Shown here piece after piece: positions 10,018 through 20,247 of a stretch of 64,000 nucleotides of DNA. Both the position numbers and the translations under genes were made by a program. Below the pieces are notes generated by a model. It did no database searches. It was not told the DNA's origin and saw only the letters and a program-made list of their open reading frames with translations. The DNA comes from Coleophoma eucalyptorum (taxonomy: Eukaryota > Ascomycota > Leotiomycetes > Helotiales > Dermateaceae): assembly GCA_026120035.1 (NCBI GenBank), contig JALRME010000006.1, positions 1,364,001 through 1,428,000 of the forward strand, written 5' to 3'. Every line of letters begins with the position of its first letter. Position 1 is the stretch's first letter.

Positions 10018-12120
10018 TTAAGTCGTATCAGACTCTCGAATACTCGTGTCTTCGCTTCTAACTTCGCTACCACTCTCCTGCTCACTCCTTTCTGTACTGC
10101 TAGTAACTTCATCTTCCGGAGAATAAAAGAATCTCTCTCTTTGATAGAACAATTTGAGCCTATTACTAGGAAATGTTCCTCGTAATTGTACGCCATCAGG
10201 TCCTAATTCTTTCAGTTTGTAATACCCTTTTTCCATATTGGCATCACAAATTTCGTAGGGCCCCAGCCACCTAAAATCCAGTTTTCGGTTTGAGGACATG
10301 TCAACCTCTCTCACCGAATCGTGTCGTAATACAATATCCTTTAGTTGTAAAGGTCGTACCCTAATATTATGCCGAGAATCGAATCTCTCTTTGCCTTCTT
10401 GTCTCCTCCTAGTCTTTCGATATATAGCTTCTTCCAAGTCCTCTTCCCTAAGTTGGAATTGTCTTGCTCGAAGTTCAATTAACTTAGATCTATTCGTAAC
10501 TTCCTTAGTGAAAATCGTCCTCCACGTAGGAAACTGTGATTCAACAGGTAGTATTGGCTCCCTGCCATATACCATATAAAAAGGCGTTTGTCCAGTAGGC
10601 CCATGGACAGTTGTCCTATCCGCAAATAAGACAGCTGCTAAGTTTTCAGCCCAGTTGCTTCCACCTAGCTTAGATAATGCATCTTTTATAGCTTGATGTC
10701 CATACTCGATCATGCCATTAGCCATTGGATGATACGCAGAAGTAACTATTCTGTCGATTCCCCACTTATTCAATAAGTCAAGTACTTCTTTCTTAAACTC
10801 GCCACCTCCATCAACTACCATTCTCCAAAATATTCCGTGTCGGCAGATAATGTCTTCCCAGATAAATAGAGCAACAGTACTAGCTTCCTTGTTTGGAATA
10901 GCCCTAGCTTCTACCCATCCGCTCATATCGTCTCTTGCAACTACTAAGTACTTATTCTTTCCATGGTGTGGCATATAAGTAATGTCAATAGCCCATTTCT
11001 CCATTAGTCCGTTAGATGCAGTTGGAAACATAGCTTCTTCTTGTCTCTTAGTAGATCGGAATTGACATCGTACGCAAGTTCTAACATAATCCTTAACATC
11101 TTTATAACATCCTTTCCAATAGTATCTCTGTGAAACTCTGTGATACGTGCTTTCTCGGCCCTTGTGTCCGCTCTGATTATGTGTATCATAGAGAATTCGC
11201 TCCTTACTTTGATCTTTATTAATAACAAGCCGAATAGGTAGTCCCTTTGAAGCCATCCTCCATAGCATTCTACCATGGACTCCATAATTCAGTGCTTCCT
11301 TCTTGAATTTTCGAAATTCAGATATTCCTAGGTCCTTTGGCTTCTTTAGAGTTGTTAGGTAGGTAGCTACTCTAATCGAGTCTTCTGAATAATAGTTGCT
11401 AGAGATAGGTGTGCTGTATCTAGAATCAGAGATACTAGAGCTATCACTTATTTCTCCTTGCTCCCGCAGCCTAGTAATACGATCTTTCATATCCTGCAGA
11501 ATACTATTTCGTATACGTAGTTCTGGGTCACTATTTTCTACCTCTGATTCTGCTTCTATAGGGCAAATTTCGTATGCTCCCAATTCTGACAGAATCCAGT
11601 CGTCAATATCTTCATCATCCGAGGGTTCGTCTTCTGGATGAAGAGGCCTTCTAGATAAAGCATCCGCAGCTGTATGTTTCTTTCCAGGTACATGACGTAC
11701 TTCGAAGTCAAATAGTCTTATCCAAGCAAGCCATCGAGTAACTAAGGCTCCTGGAACATCCGTAGCTGCTCTATTTAACTGGGCCACTAGAACATTGGCA
11801 TCAGTTTCCAGTATAAAGTGTACTCCGGTTATCCAGACTTTAAGCTTCTTAAAGATCTTAAGTACTCCTCGACATTCTCTTTTGGTAGCATCATAATTGC
11901 GCTCTGCATAGTTCCACCGTCCGCTCTCATACCTAGCAGGTCGTACTAGTCCGGTTTTAAGGTCTCTCTGGCCTAAGTAACCACCGTAACCTTCTAGACT
12001 AGCATCTACACTCACAATAATCTCTCCTGCGTTAGGTTCGTAATCGATCCTTATAAGCACCGGAGCAGTGATTAAGGCATTCTGTAGTGTTGACATTGCT
12101 ACTCCTTGAATAGTAGGCTC
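10018..12120 (-). CDS. Retrotransposon pol, second part: RNase H and integrase
   Basis: Frame of 700 codons directly after a TAG and in the same frame as the reverse transcriptase. RNase H begins at about residue 20-40 with IIVSVDASLEGYGGYLGQ (first catalytic Asp) and ends near GKKHTAADALSRRP. The integrase zinc-binding HHCC domain reads HNQSGHKGRESTYHR ... CVRCQ. The integrase core has WAIDITYMPHHG (Asp), MVVDGGGEF (Asp) and MIEYGHQAIKDAL (Glu), the D,D-35-E triad. The C-terminal domain includes RWLGPYEICDANMEKGYYKL and ends in an acidic Ser-rich tail without a recognisable chromodomain. Translation depends on reading through or losing the TAG, because the first internal ATG lies just after it. 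Confidence 0.92.
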   Translation of the reverse strand, partial: EPTIQGVAMSTLQNALITAPVLIRIDYEPNAGEIIVSVDASLEGYGGYLGQRDLKTGLVRPARYESGRWNYAERNYDATKRECRGVLKIFKKLKVWITGVHFILETDANVLVAQLNRAATDVPGALVTRWLAWIRLFDFEVRHVPGKKHTAADALSRRPLHPEDEPSDDEDIDDWILSELGAYEICPIEAESEVENSDPELRIRNSILQDMKDRITRLREQGEISDSSSISDSRYSTPISSNYYSEDSIRVATYLTTLKKPKDLGISEFRKFKKEALNYGVHGRMLWRMASKGLPIRLVINKDQSKERILYDTHNQSGHKGRESTYHRVSQRYYWKGCYKDVKDYVRTCVRCQFRSTKRQEEAMFPTASNGLMEKWAIDITYMPHHGKNKYLVVARDDMSGWVEARAIPNKEASTVALFIWEDIICRHGIFWRMVVDGGGEFKKEVLDLLNKWGIDRIVTSAYHPMANGMIEYGHQAIKDALSKLGGSNWAENLAAVLFADRTTVHGPTGQTPFYMVYGREPILPVESQFPTWRTIFTKEVTNRSKLIELRARQFQLREEDLEEAIYRKTRRRQEGKERFDSRHNIRVRPLQLKDIVLRHDSVREVDMSSNRKLDFRWLGPYEICDANMEKGYYKLKELGPDGVQLRGTFPSNRLKLFYQRERFFYSPEDEVTSSTERSEQESGSEVRSEDTSIRESDTT

Positions 12121-13575
12121 CTAGTTCCAAACTACTCCTTTCTTGAAGAGATCATATATTGGTCCAGCTATTACTCCAAAGTCCTTAATCCAAATTCGGA
12201 AATATATGCATAAGCCAATAAAGCTCTTGGCCTCCGTAACGTTGTTAGGTGTTTTCCAGTTGACAATTTTAATCACCTTATCAGCTGAAGGCTCTCTGCC
12301 CTTAGAATTGCACACATAGCCAACTACGTTTACTCCATTCTTGCAGAATTGAGATTTGGCGCCTATCGATCCGCCAGCTCTCTTTATTCGTTCTAAAGTC
12401 TTATCCAGATTCTGGATATGCTCTAAGACGAATCTTCTTATTCCAGGTAATGCTTCCTCTCCATCGTAGTCGGTATATGGACCTTTTACTCCTATATCGT
12501 CCATGAAAGGCCGTGCTATATCTGGACAGATGTCTTCTAGCACTATATTCATAATCCGTACAAACTGAGCCACCGAATTCGTTGCTCCTTGAGGTAATGT
12601 TGTATTTCTTAATAGTCCTAGTGGTGTAAAGAACGCAGTTAGATCCCTGCTTTTCTTGTCAAGCATCATTTGGTCGTATCCAGAGTATAAATCCACCAGA
12701 CTTGTAAGCTGGCATCCTGCAAAATCCTCTGCAAATTCATCTACCGAAGGAGGTAAATTCGCATCTCTTCTAGTTACTTTATTGAGTAGCGTAGCAGAGT
12801 TAATTAGTCGATATTCGCCTGGTTTCTTCTTCTTAACTAGGAACCAGGGGTTCCTATATGGCCCATCCGAGTATTCTAGTACTCCTCGCTCGATTCGTTC
12901 TTTTAACATCTTAATAATAATAGGCTCTAGAGCTCTTGCCCAAGGGTAGTTCTTCGCTTGCCATGCCTTATGCTCTATAGTATTGATAACTATAGGTGGT
13001 GTTATATCCTCAGTAAACCGTCCACATTCCGGCCATTCAAAAGCAAAGACTTTCTCTCGATTAACAAGCATCTCTTCAATTAGCTTCCTTTCCATAGGTT
13101 GTAGATCTCCAACATCTAAAGCTTGTATTCGTTCTGGCGTAAGTCTGGATTGTCTTGGAATATCCGAAAACCTAGGTATTAAGTACTTTTGATAGTTTCC
13201 GAATTGTTCTTGTATAACATCCTTTGCCTTAGATCTTTCAAACCAATCTCTGTAGCCGCCAGGCGTATTTCCTATACCGTCTGCTTCATCTACTGGTCTG
13301 ATTTTCTTATCCTTCGTTTTGTATAGAGTGTTTATTTGGGCATATTGAGTCTTTGTTCTATACGGATTTGGTAGATGTCCTACTTCTTTTGAAAGATCCA
13401 AGTATTCTATTTTGGAAAATTGATTCAATAGTAGTGCTTGCACTAGCATCTCTTCCCCCTCTCCTTTGGAACTGAACTTGTCCTCAAGTTCTAATATAGG
13501 TAGTATTCTACCCTCTGCATGATAAGAATATTCGGTAGTAGTATCGCAGGTTACTACTCCGAATCCTAGTTTTCC
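12121..13575 (-). CDS. Retrotransposon pol, first part: reverse transcriptase
   Basis: Frame in the -1 register relative to Gag-protease. It is open from the end of that frame (the first ATG is at 13449). RT motifs run in order: RNPWFLVKKKKPGEYRLINS, LVDLYSGYDQMMLDKKSRDL (first catalytic Asp), TTLPQGATNSVAQFVRIM, the active site FMDDIGVKG with the Asp pair, and VVGYVCNSKGREPSADKV in the thumb. The frame ends at a TAG after KKGVVWN and resumes in the same frame as the RNase H/integrase part. FxDDxGVKG is a variant seen in fungal Ty3/Gypsy elements rather than the commoner YxDD. Confidence 0.92.
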   Translation of the reverse strand, partial: GKLGFGVVTCDTTTEYSYHAEGRILPILELEDKFSSKGEGEEMLVQALLLNQFSKIEYLDLSKEVGHLPNPYRTKTQYAQINTLYKTKDKKIRPVDEADGIGNTPGGYRDWFERSKAKDVIQEQFGNYQKYLIPRFSDIPRQSRLTPERIQALDVGDLQPMERKLIEEMLVNREKVFAFEWPECGRFTEDITPPIVINTIEHKAWQAKNYPWARALEPIIIKMLKERIERGVLEYSDGPYRNPWFLVKKKKPGEYRLINSATLLNKVTRRDANLPPSVDEFAEDFAGCQLTSLVDLYSGYDQMMLDKKSRDLTAFFTPLGLLRNTTLPQGATNSVAQFVRIMNIVLEDICPDIARPFMDDIGVKGPYTDYDGEEALPGIRRFVLEHIQNLDKTLERIKRAGGSIGAKSQFCKNGVNVVGYVCNSKGREPSADKVIKIVNWKTPNNVTEAKSFIGLCIYFRIWIKDFGVIAGPIYDLFKKGVVWN

Positions 13576-16196
13576 GAATCTGTATAGAATTCATCACTAG
13601 AGTCAGAGGTCGATAAAATGATCCCTGCCGTATTCTGAGAATGAATCTGGTTATTCGTTCGAGCTTGTAGTGTCTCTGTATTGGTCTTTACACTCGTAAC
13701 TGCACCAGTTACTGGATCCTTAAGTAACGCGTATACTGCTCCGTCTTGCTTAGTACTAGGGTATTGGAACGTAATCCTAGCTTTTCGTATAAATGGAAAC
13801 CCAAGAATAACCTTAATACCCGGGCAGTCCATAATATAGAACCGAGTCCGTATTACAGCGTTTCCAATAGTAACAGGTACGTTATCAACAAATCCTACAA
13901 ACCTAGACTTGCTCCCTACGATCGTTCGTAGTGCCATTCCAGTGTTATGCGTAATAGGTATATCAAACCTAGTAGCTACAGCTAGCGTAATAACACTAAC
14001 TTCAGCTCCCGTGTCTAATGTAGCTCTTACATCTGCCAATTTCGTACGTCCCGAAAGTGTAATAATGACTTTCGGAGTTGGTGAATGGTAATCCGAATAG
14101 CCAGAAAAGTTCTCTATAAAAAGAGGATTTACTTCAGCCACTTCGTTCTCCATCTCAACAGCTAACATTCCAGTACTAGCTTCTTTTGGAACTACCTTAT
14201 GTCGTTTCCTAAAAGCTGGATCTGCTAGAGAAAGCACCTCTCCAAGCGTAAATCCAGGTGGTACTGTCGACTGTTCCAAAAGCTTGCTCAGCGAGCTCTC
14301 ATAGGTATATCCCATTTTTGATAAAGTCTCTGTAACACCATTTTGTCGTAAAGGGTTCCTCAAAATCTTAGTAACCTTAATAGGTTCCTTATTCCTTGAG
14401 CTAGTAGGTACACCAGTTATTTCCTCAGCATTCTCGCTATCAACAATGTTTTGTTGAAATTGAACAGTTCGCCTCTGTGTAGCTTTCGCTTGTCCATATG
14501 ATGCTTGCTCTCTTAGTCTGTCCTGAAGAGTCTTTTCTCCCGATTTCGAATACGGCTCTCCGATTTCCCTACTATTCAGCCTCTTATTTCTTGTAGCTAC
14601 AGCTTCTACAGTAGCATCTCTTGCTACCATCCCTTGGACCATAGCGTAGCGTTCAGTATCAAGGTCTTGTTCGTAAAGTAAGTCATCTAGTCCATACTCG
14701 CTTTCTTCAAAGGTCTCAATATTATCCACCTTGCTCTCATTGGTACTTCCTACCAGTTGAGCCTTTATTGCTTCCTGCTTATCTCTCACCTCCTGTTTTA
14801 ATGCTTCCTCTCGTTGCTCAAGGATATAACTATACTTAGTGTTGGTAGTCCGTGCTATAATTTGGTTCCTTCGAGGCGTATCATTATTAAACTGAACTGG
14901 CAATTCTGGCTTGTTCGGATCCCAGGGTCCAATACAGATATAGTTGTTATCGTCCGATTCGTGGATAACTCCTTTACCAATGAACATCTTATAGTCGTAA
15001 CACTGGTTCATATACTTATGAGGTCCTTGAGGTCTCATTCCTGGCACTATGATGTTCCTGCACCATTTACAAGTCTCATCGTCTCGAAACCTTTTTCCAC
15101 TAGTAAAGCCACCATAATTCACATCGTAAACATCTCCTTCACTATCATCATCCTCCATAGTATTCACATAAGCTTTGTTTCTTCTCGGATTAGGCTCAGC
15201 TCGTTCCGCTATAGCCTGCAGAATATGTAATTTATCAAGTCCTTCTGCGATTTCGTCGATTTCTTGGTCCGTCATTGTTTTGGACGATGTAGCCGCGGTA
15301 TGTATATAAGGAATAATAGGTTGCTTCATGCCTTTTTCTCGTAGCTTCCTTTGTTGAGTATATCCAGTAGTTTCCATATCTAGCTTATCAAACCCCGCAG
15401 GCAGCTTGCCCATGCCTTGTTCCTGAACTAAGTCATCCATATCCCTAAGGGCTGCACAACTGTTCTCTACTTCCTCGTAAATCACTCTGAAGGGTTTCAT
15501 ATTATCCGCATCAAATTGGACTCCGTTGGAAGCGAACCGCATAGCTCTGATTTTTAGGTTGTTTGGTAAGGCGTATAGAAACTTAAAGATCAATGCTTTC
15601 TCCGTAATTGATCCGTTCTCGAGGCACTTAGTTCCGATTTCGTAGAATCTTCGGCAATAGTCGTAGATTTGATTCTGAGAGTAATTCCCATGATCAACTA
15701 TCGCTTTGAATTCTAGAACATATTTCTCTAAGTATCCCATCGTACGTAACAATTGCTCTGAATCCCCGTAGCGATATTCCTTAAGCAAGACTTTCTGGAA
15801 TTCCTCCCAAGTAGTACGATTGGCAAACCCTGCTAGTCGTTCAATCTCTCTACGTTGCTGTGCCGCCGCATAATCGGCTGAACGTTCCTTCTTCTCAATA
15901 TCTTCATCTATTCCATAGTCTCTATAGCACCTATTCAGGGTTTTGAGGTAACGAGTTACTTCTCTTCCATCAAAATAAGGACTCCCGTAACCATAGGGAA
16001 TAGGCATTGGATGGTAATACACCAGCCTCTTGCCTACACCAGTAGAAGCAGTCGTTCTGGCATCAGCACTTCCAGAAGAAATCGACCTTGAACGAGCTTT
16101 ACCCTTTCCTCTAGATGAACTACCTCTAGTGTAACCCAAAGACTCTCCTCGAGGTACTTCTCTAGTTGGGCTTTGAGCTGGTTCCTTAGTCGACAT
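13566..16196 (-). CDS. Retrotransposon Gag with aspartic protease
   Basis: A single frame of 876 residues (start at the ATG of MSTKEPAQSP; the frame stays open 21 codons upstream). The N-terminal third is a Gag/capsid-like region with TTWEEFQKVLLKEYRYGDSE, the usual retrotransposon Gag pattern. A cysteine-histidine cluster CKWCRNIIVPGMRPQGPHKY followed by MNQC is a stretched version of a zinc knuckle (C-x2-C-x13-H-x5-C). The retropepsin-like protease sits near the C-terminus: VRATLDTGAEVSVITL (active-site DTG) and VILGFPFIRKARITF (the hydrophobic-Gly flap partner). It ends YTDSEN then TAG. Pol follows in the -1 frame. Confidence 0.92.
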   Translation of the reverse strand: MSTKEPAQSPTREVPRGESLGYTRGSSSRGKGKARSRSISSGSADARTTASTGVGKRLVYYHPMPIPYGYGSPYFDGREVTRYLKTLNRCYRDYGIDEDIEKKERSADYAAAQQRREIERLAGFANRTTWEEFQKVLLKEYRYGDSEQLLRTMGYLEKYVLEFKAIVDHGNYSQNQIYDYCRRFYEIGTKCLENGSITEKALIFKFLYALPNNLKIRAMRFASNGVQFDADNMKPFRVIYEEVENSCAALRDMDDLVQEQGMGKLPAGFDKLDMETTGYTQQRKLREKGMKQPIIPYIHTAATSSKTMTDQEIDEIAEGLDKLHILQAIAERAEPNPRRNKAYVNTMEDDDSEGDVYDVNYGGFTSGKRFRDDETCKWCRNIIVPGMRPQGPHKYMNQCYDYKMFIGKGVIHESDDNNYICIGPWDPNKPELPVQFNNDTPRRNQIIARTTNTKYSYILEQREEALKQEVRDKQEAIKAQLVGSTNESKVDNIETFEESEYGLDDLLYEQDLDTERYAMVQGMVARDATVEAVATRNKRLNSREIGEPYSKSGEKTLQDRLREQASYGQAKATQRRTVQFQQNIVDSENAEEITGVPTSSRNKEPIKVTKILRNPLRQNGVTETLSKMGYTYESSLSKLLEQSTVPPGFTLGEVLSLADPAFRKRHKVVPKEASTGMLAVEMENEVAEVNPLFIENFSGYSDYHSPTPKVIITLSGRTKLADVRATLDTGAEVSVITLAVATRFDIPITHNTGMALRTIVGSKSRFVGFVDNVPVTIGNAVIRTRFYIMDCPGIKVILGFPFIRKARITFQYPSTKQDGAVYALLKDPVTGAVTSVKTNTETLQARTNNQIHSQNTAGIILSTSDSSDEFYTDSEN

Positions 16197-17050
16197 ATTT
16201 TCTGGATCCAATCGAAAGCAGATAATAACAAGGCAGTCGTTCTTAATTAAGTCAAGCAAGATTTTTGCGACTTATAACCAAACAGTAAGTAGGATTGTAG
16301 TTATACACGTAACTACAATAACCACTTACAATACCACTTGATATTATATTGCTCAACTCTAATTCCAATTCGCAAAATAACTTCAATAAACTTAATCCTA
16401 TTATCCTTAATTCTACCAAGTACCGCTTGGCACCTAGCATAATTAGCTTTTCCAAATACTCTCCTTTTAATTCCTCTCTGAACCAAGGAATCCTTCATAA
16501 AATAGCTCAGCACACTAATCCGGCTTCTGCGGCAAACAAAAAAGTCAAAAGAGCGCACGTCATTAGTTCTCTCTTCTTTCCAATTTTCCGGTACTACAGG
16601 TATCCCACCTCTTGATTCTGCTATTCCTTTCCTCCCAGAGAGTTACACTCGATATCTGGTGTACTAGGTAGCAAATCCAAGACTAGTTATTATGACTATA
16701 GCAGTGTCGTATGCTTCTTGTAGAGCAACTAAGTGAATAGTTCCCTAATAGCACATTGTCGGATCCGTCGCGAATTCCTATCTTGGTACTAATCGTTCCG
16801 TTCGTACGTATAGTCTATAGTCTTCTGTTCGTGCCATGATTTGACTTAGTCGACACAGTCGAATCGATCGAATATCCAATCCATAGTCCATTTGTATAAC
16901 GACTCCGTAGTAGCTCTTGTAGGTATTCATCGCGTCTCCCATCTCAGCTGTCCATCGTCTTATTCGTATCGTGTAATATTTTCGGACGCACCGGAACCAG
17001 AGGACTTTCGTACTGCTGCTACGAACCACATCATATTACAACTATTCCCT
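16197..17050 (-). other. Leader of the retrotransposon
   Basis: About 0.85 kb between the 5' LTR and Gag. No domain was recognised in the short frames here. It probably serves as packaging and untranslated leader. Confidence 0.6.
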
Positions 17051-17063
17051 GCGTAGGTCACCA
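17051..17063 (-). promoter_or_regulatory. Candidate primer-binding site
   Basis: Read on the minus strand, TGGTGACCTACGC begins five bases inside the 5' LTR. TGG at this place pairs with the CCA end of a tRNA. I could not assign the tRNA from memory. Confidence 0.5.
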
Positions 17064-17068
17064 ATTTA

Positions 17069-17291
17069 TGTGGTGGGGAAAGTCCCATCAGAGCACATAG
17101 AGTTGCAGGACGTGGAATAGAGGGTAGTTCAGTAGCAGCACTACATTTCGCAGTTATCGTCAAGTTTTGGATTGGTTAAAAAAGGTTGTAATTGTTGTTT
17201 TTTCATAGTACAGCCCAGCTGCATTTATATATGCAAGATCCTCGCGACAGAATCGAGTTGAAATCAGGTGACAGCAAGTAACCCCGTCACA
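17069..17291 (-). repeat. Right LTR (5' LTR of the element)
   Basis: Same 223 bases as 7611-7833, bounded TGTGGTGGGG...CCCCGTCACA on the given strand. It would hold the promoter for minus-strand transcription of the element. Confidence 0.95.
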
Positions 17292-17295
17292 GTAT
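17292..17295. repeat. Target-site duplication GTAT, right copy
   Basis: GTAT follows the right LTR immediately and matches 7607-7610. Confidence 0.85.
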
Positions 17296-18124
17296 ATGTG
17301 AAGTTAGGATAGTGTGAACCGAGAGGTCCTTTGCGAATATTTACTTGCAACCAATCTTGCGTGACCAAACTTGTGTCTGGGCCACCTGCATCTAACTGAT
17401 AGTATAGATCTCCTGATATACCCGTCCAGGTTGCCACTGAATAAGCGCTGAAGGCGTGTAATGAAACAATGTAGAACATGTCAGGGAATTTGGCTCTTAA
17501 CCACATCCCAGTATCGTCCTGGTCTGAAATTGCATAGATCCGTAGTTTGCCCACAAAGGTGGCTACTTGTTCACTATTGCGAGTTTCGAGAACATAATTC
17601 ATAGCTTCGGCAAGTACAATTGTACCTCCCCAACACAGGAACCAGAGTGGATCATCTGAAGAATCCACTGCCTTTATTAAGGACGTAGCCGCAGAACTCA
17701 GAGGGCTAGTCAGTGCGGCCATGCCATAGACCGGCTTTGAAGTGCTGAGAATGCTTCGCAATGCATCAGCTGAAGGGTATTGGCCAGAGATCGGTACATT
17801 GGCGTTTAAGTTTGGAAGAATCTCCTCGTATGTATCTAATATGGTCTGGATTGTTGGTAGATTGGTGGTTGAATTTAGCCAAGTGGAGGTTGTGGCGGCA
17901 ATCCCTTCAACCTGGAACTCGTTCGCATAGGTAAGAAATCGAACTAGCGACATTTGGTCGTCAGGTTCATTGCCAATATCCGTGCTTACGAAAACCCTTG
18001 ACTTTGATACATAGTTTGAGTTTTCGCATAGGCGTGAAATATTGCGCTTCAAAACTGTCGCTTCTGTGAAAGTGTAGCACAGAACAGAGGCAAAGAGGAT
18101 GAACCGGGTAGCATATTTGAGCAT

Positions 18125-20247
18125 TGCGGCTGGTGAAGTATTTTGTTAAGAAGATTTATAAGTAAGTTCGACGATGCGTATTGAGGAATAGATAGTGGTA
18201 GTGGTACATTAGACGGGAGGCGACGAATTTATAGCCCGTTTTCACAACTTTTGCGTCTGCCCATATATGCGGCATGACTGAGCCTTCCCCGCCCAAACCA
18301 ACCGCTACCTGCATAGAAAACCAGGAGGGAACTTTATAGCCTAAATCTGAGTTGAATAAAGGTGCAATTTGCCTATTGCTACGTCATGTATGTATGTATC
18401 CCTGCAACGATAGAAGCAAAATACATGATTCTTAAGGTTGAGACCAAACTTGTGAATAGCTGGTATCCATGGTTCTTACTAATGCCATTAGCTAGCTAAA
18501 GAATATTGCCCACCATTGTACACACTCGTGGCAGAGATTATAATTAAAAGCAGAAAATAATGCGGATAAGCATGTATTATCGGAGCTTTACCAACATGTG
18601 AAAACTGCAGAGCGCTCTCTTTTTTTCTTCGCTGAAAGTAAATCACATGGATTCTCACAGTGTATCCACTTCTAAATCATACATATCTAACCTATTTAGC
18701 CCGCCTAAAATACGTATGGATAGGCAAAGTGTGATTGTACATCTACTTAGTCGAGGGGTAACTGAATGAGGTAGTCCTAAGCCCCGGCAAGAAGTTTCCA
18801 AATCTTTCCTTGCCATCCAACCGTCCTGAGTAACCCCTTTCGGAGGATAAACTTTCGATCATTCCGGGGACTACTCCTCATGCTCTCCATAAATAGTGCC
18901 AAAGAGCCGTCCACAATGTAGCTGGGACAATATCCAGCTCATTTGAAGTCTAGCAGCATCAGAAGCTCCGGAAATAGAAATCTCCAAGAGGATGATTCTA
19001 GAATACTATTAGATACAAGTCAATGGGAAAACACCTGATTAAATGATCGGGGTAATCAAAAGCCGGGATCAAGGCAATATTGATACAAATTGGAGAAGCC
19101 CGTGGTCTTAGCTACAGAAAATTAACCACCGCGTTACATCCAGCAATGAGCGCTTGCACATGCCTTTTCAGTGAAAGAGGCAATTTTAGAATAATTTGGC
19201 GCTCGAAGGAAATCAAGACTTTAAGTCGCAGAGAATTTGGGCTAGGGTGCCATTTCAGTGGTGATCAGCTACAAGGCAAAATGTCTTGGCCTGGCAAGGA
19301 AACCCCACTCTTATGACCTAAATCCTGAGGGGAAGTTGAAAAAGGCCGGGGTAATGCTCTCCGAATGCGAGATAAAAACCACTGATGCAAGGGTGTAAAG
19401 CTCAGCTTGAGAAAGAGGGGAACTAAGAGCAGAAGGATACGGCAATGAACGAGAGGGGGCCGGGGTAGTGGGGTTGGAATAGCTTTGCGTAGTGCTTTTT
19501 GCATGCAGCACGGGCTTTTCGGCATTTCGTGCGATTTTGACGCCCTACTTTCGGCATCTTCATACGAAAACATTTGTTGCTACTTGCAAATGCAGCGACC
19601 TGCTCTACTGATGTCGTTAAGTGGCTAAATATTCTAGATATCAATGTATAGTTATTCATGCACAGCCCAATATTATGGAAGATACTGACGTCGAATTAAG
19701 ATTTCAATTCACCCCATAGCTTGCGTTGCTATTGGTTCTGGAGCCGAGTAAGGTCCTATACATTTATACTGTGTGCATTGATAGGTGACTGTTGCGTGAT
19801 CCTAGAGGTGCGCGGAGACGGGAGTTGTAAAGTAAATCTATACTACGTGAGAACACTGTTTTATGTGTTTATTGAGGCAGTAATAGAAGAATATTAGTTT
19901 ACTAATCTGGCTATCACAGCAACCCTCTTTTTGTTTCGGAAATATAGATCCATCCAGATTCAATATCAAATATCTCTTTACGTGTGTCAACTTTAGCATC
20001 AAATTCGGTGCGTTATATATGTGAAAGATGTCAGTAGTGCCTTTAAGTGTATATTTCAAATCTTGGCTCCACCCATAACCATGGCACAGGCTTTTAATGT
20101 CATAAGCTGGCACGAAAATGGTCTTCACTTTAAGACGTAATAATGCGCATGTAAAATTGTCTAAGTCTGCATTGAACTTTAATGGAAACTGAAATTTTAG
20201 GTATAGGATAATTCTGCTTATTTCATCTGCCTATGCGCTTTATGTGC
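18125..20247. other. Gene-poor stretch, 2.1 kb
   Basis: The left end is the promoter of the broken Sde182-like gene. The rest has only short frames of odd composition in both strands and no recognisable domain, repeat or RNA. I see no supported gene here. Confidence 0.5.
18227..18234 (-). promoter_or_regulatory. TATA-box-like element of the Sde182-like gene
   Basis: Reads CTATAAAT on the minus strand, about 105 bases ahead of the start codon at 18124, in a suitable place for a core promoter. Confidence 0.4.

Larger units (their letters stand above)
7611..17291 (-). mobile_element. Full-length Ty3/Gypsy-type LTR retrotransposon
   Basis: A 9,681-base element in minus orientation flanked by GTAT duplications. 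It has two 223-base LTRs that match at every base I compared, a candidate primer-binding site next to the right LTR and a polypurine tract next to the left LTR. Coding order on the minus strand is Gag, aspartic protease, reverse transcriptase, RNase H, integrase, which is the Ty3/Gypsy (Metaviridae-type) order. The reverse transcriptase active site is FMDDIGVKG. No chromodomain was recognised after the integrase. Identical LTRs indicate a young insertion. The coding region has a -1 frame step after the protease and one TAG between RT and RNase H, so activity is uncertain. Confidence 0.95.
6872..18124 (-). pseudogene. Sde182/DUF1593 nucleoside-hydrolase-like secreted protein, split by LTR element
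   Basis: Host gene broken by a retrotransposon. The 5' part is 18124-17292; the 3' part is 7606-7051 plus a last exon 6955-6872 behind a 95-base GT-AG intron. Joining the two parts and keeping one GTAT target copy gives an uninterrupted 490-residue frame, proving the split is due to the insertion. The N-terminus MLKYATRFILFASVLCYTFT looks like a signal peptide. The DUF1593 (Sde182 nucleoside-hydrolase-like) domain begins at RVFVSTDIGNEPDDQMSLVR, whose D-x-x-x-E-x-D-D cluster resembles the metal site of nucleoside hydrolases, followed by AISDQDDTG. The C-terminal part has the Ig-like strand pattern ITLDASESWDPDDD of Sde182_C. As it stands the gene can give only a product truncated just after its N-terminal two-thirds. 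Function in fungi is not firmly known. Confidence 0.9.

Noticed and set aside
19265..19659. Overlapping frames on the minus strand before the RTA1-like gene
   Set aside because: Two frames of low-complexity composition cover the same bases, with no recognisable protein pattern.
19838..20128. 96-codon minus-strand frame downstream of the RTA1-like gene
   Set aside because: No domain, no signal, and it lies in the likely 3' region of the RTA1-like gene.
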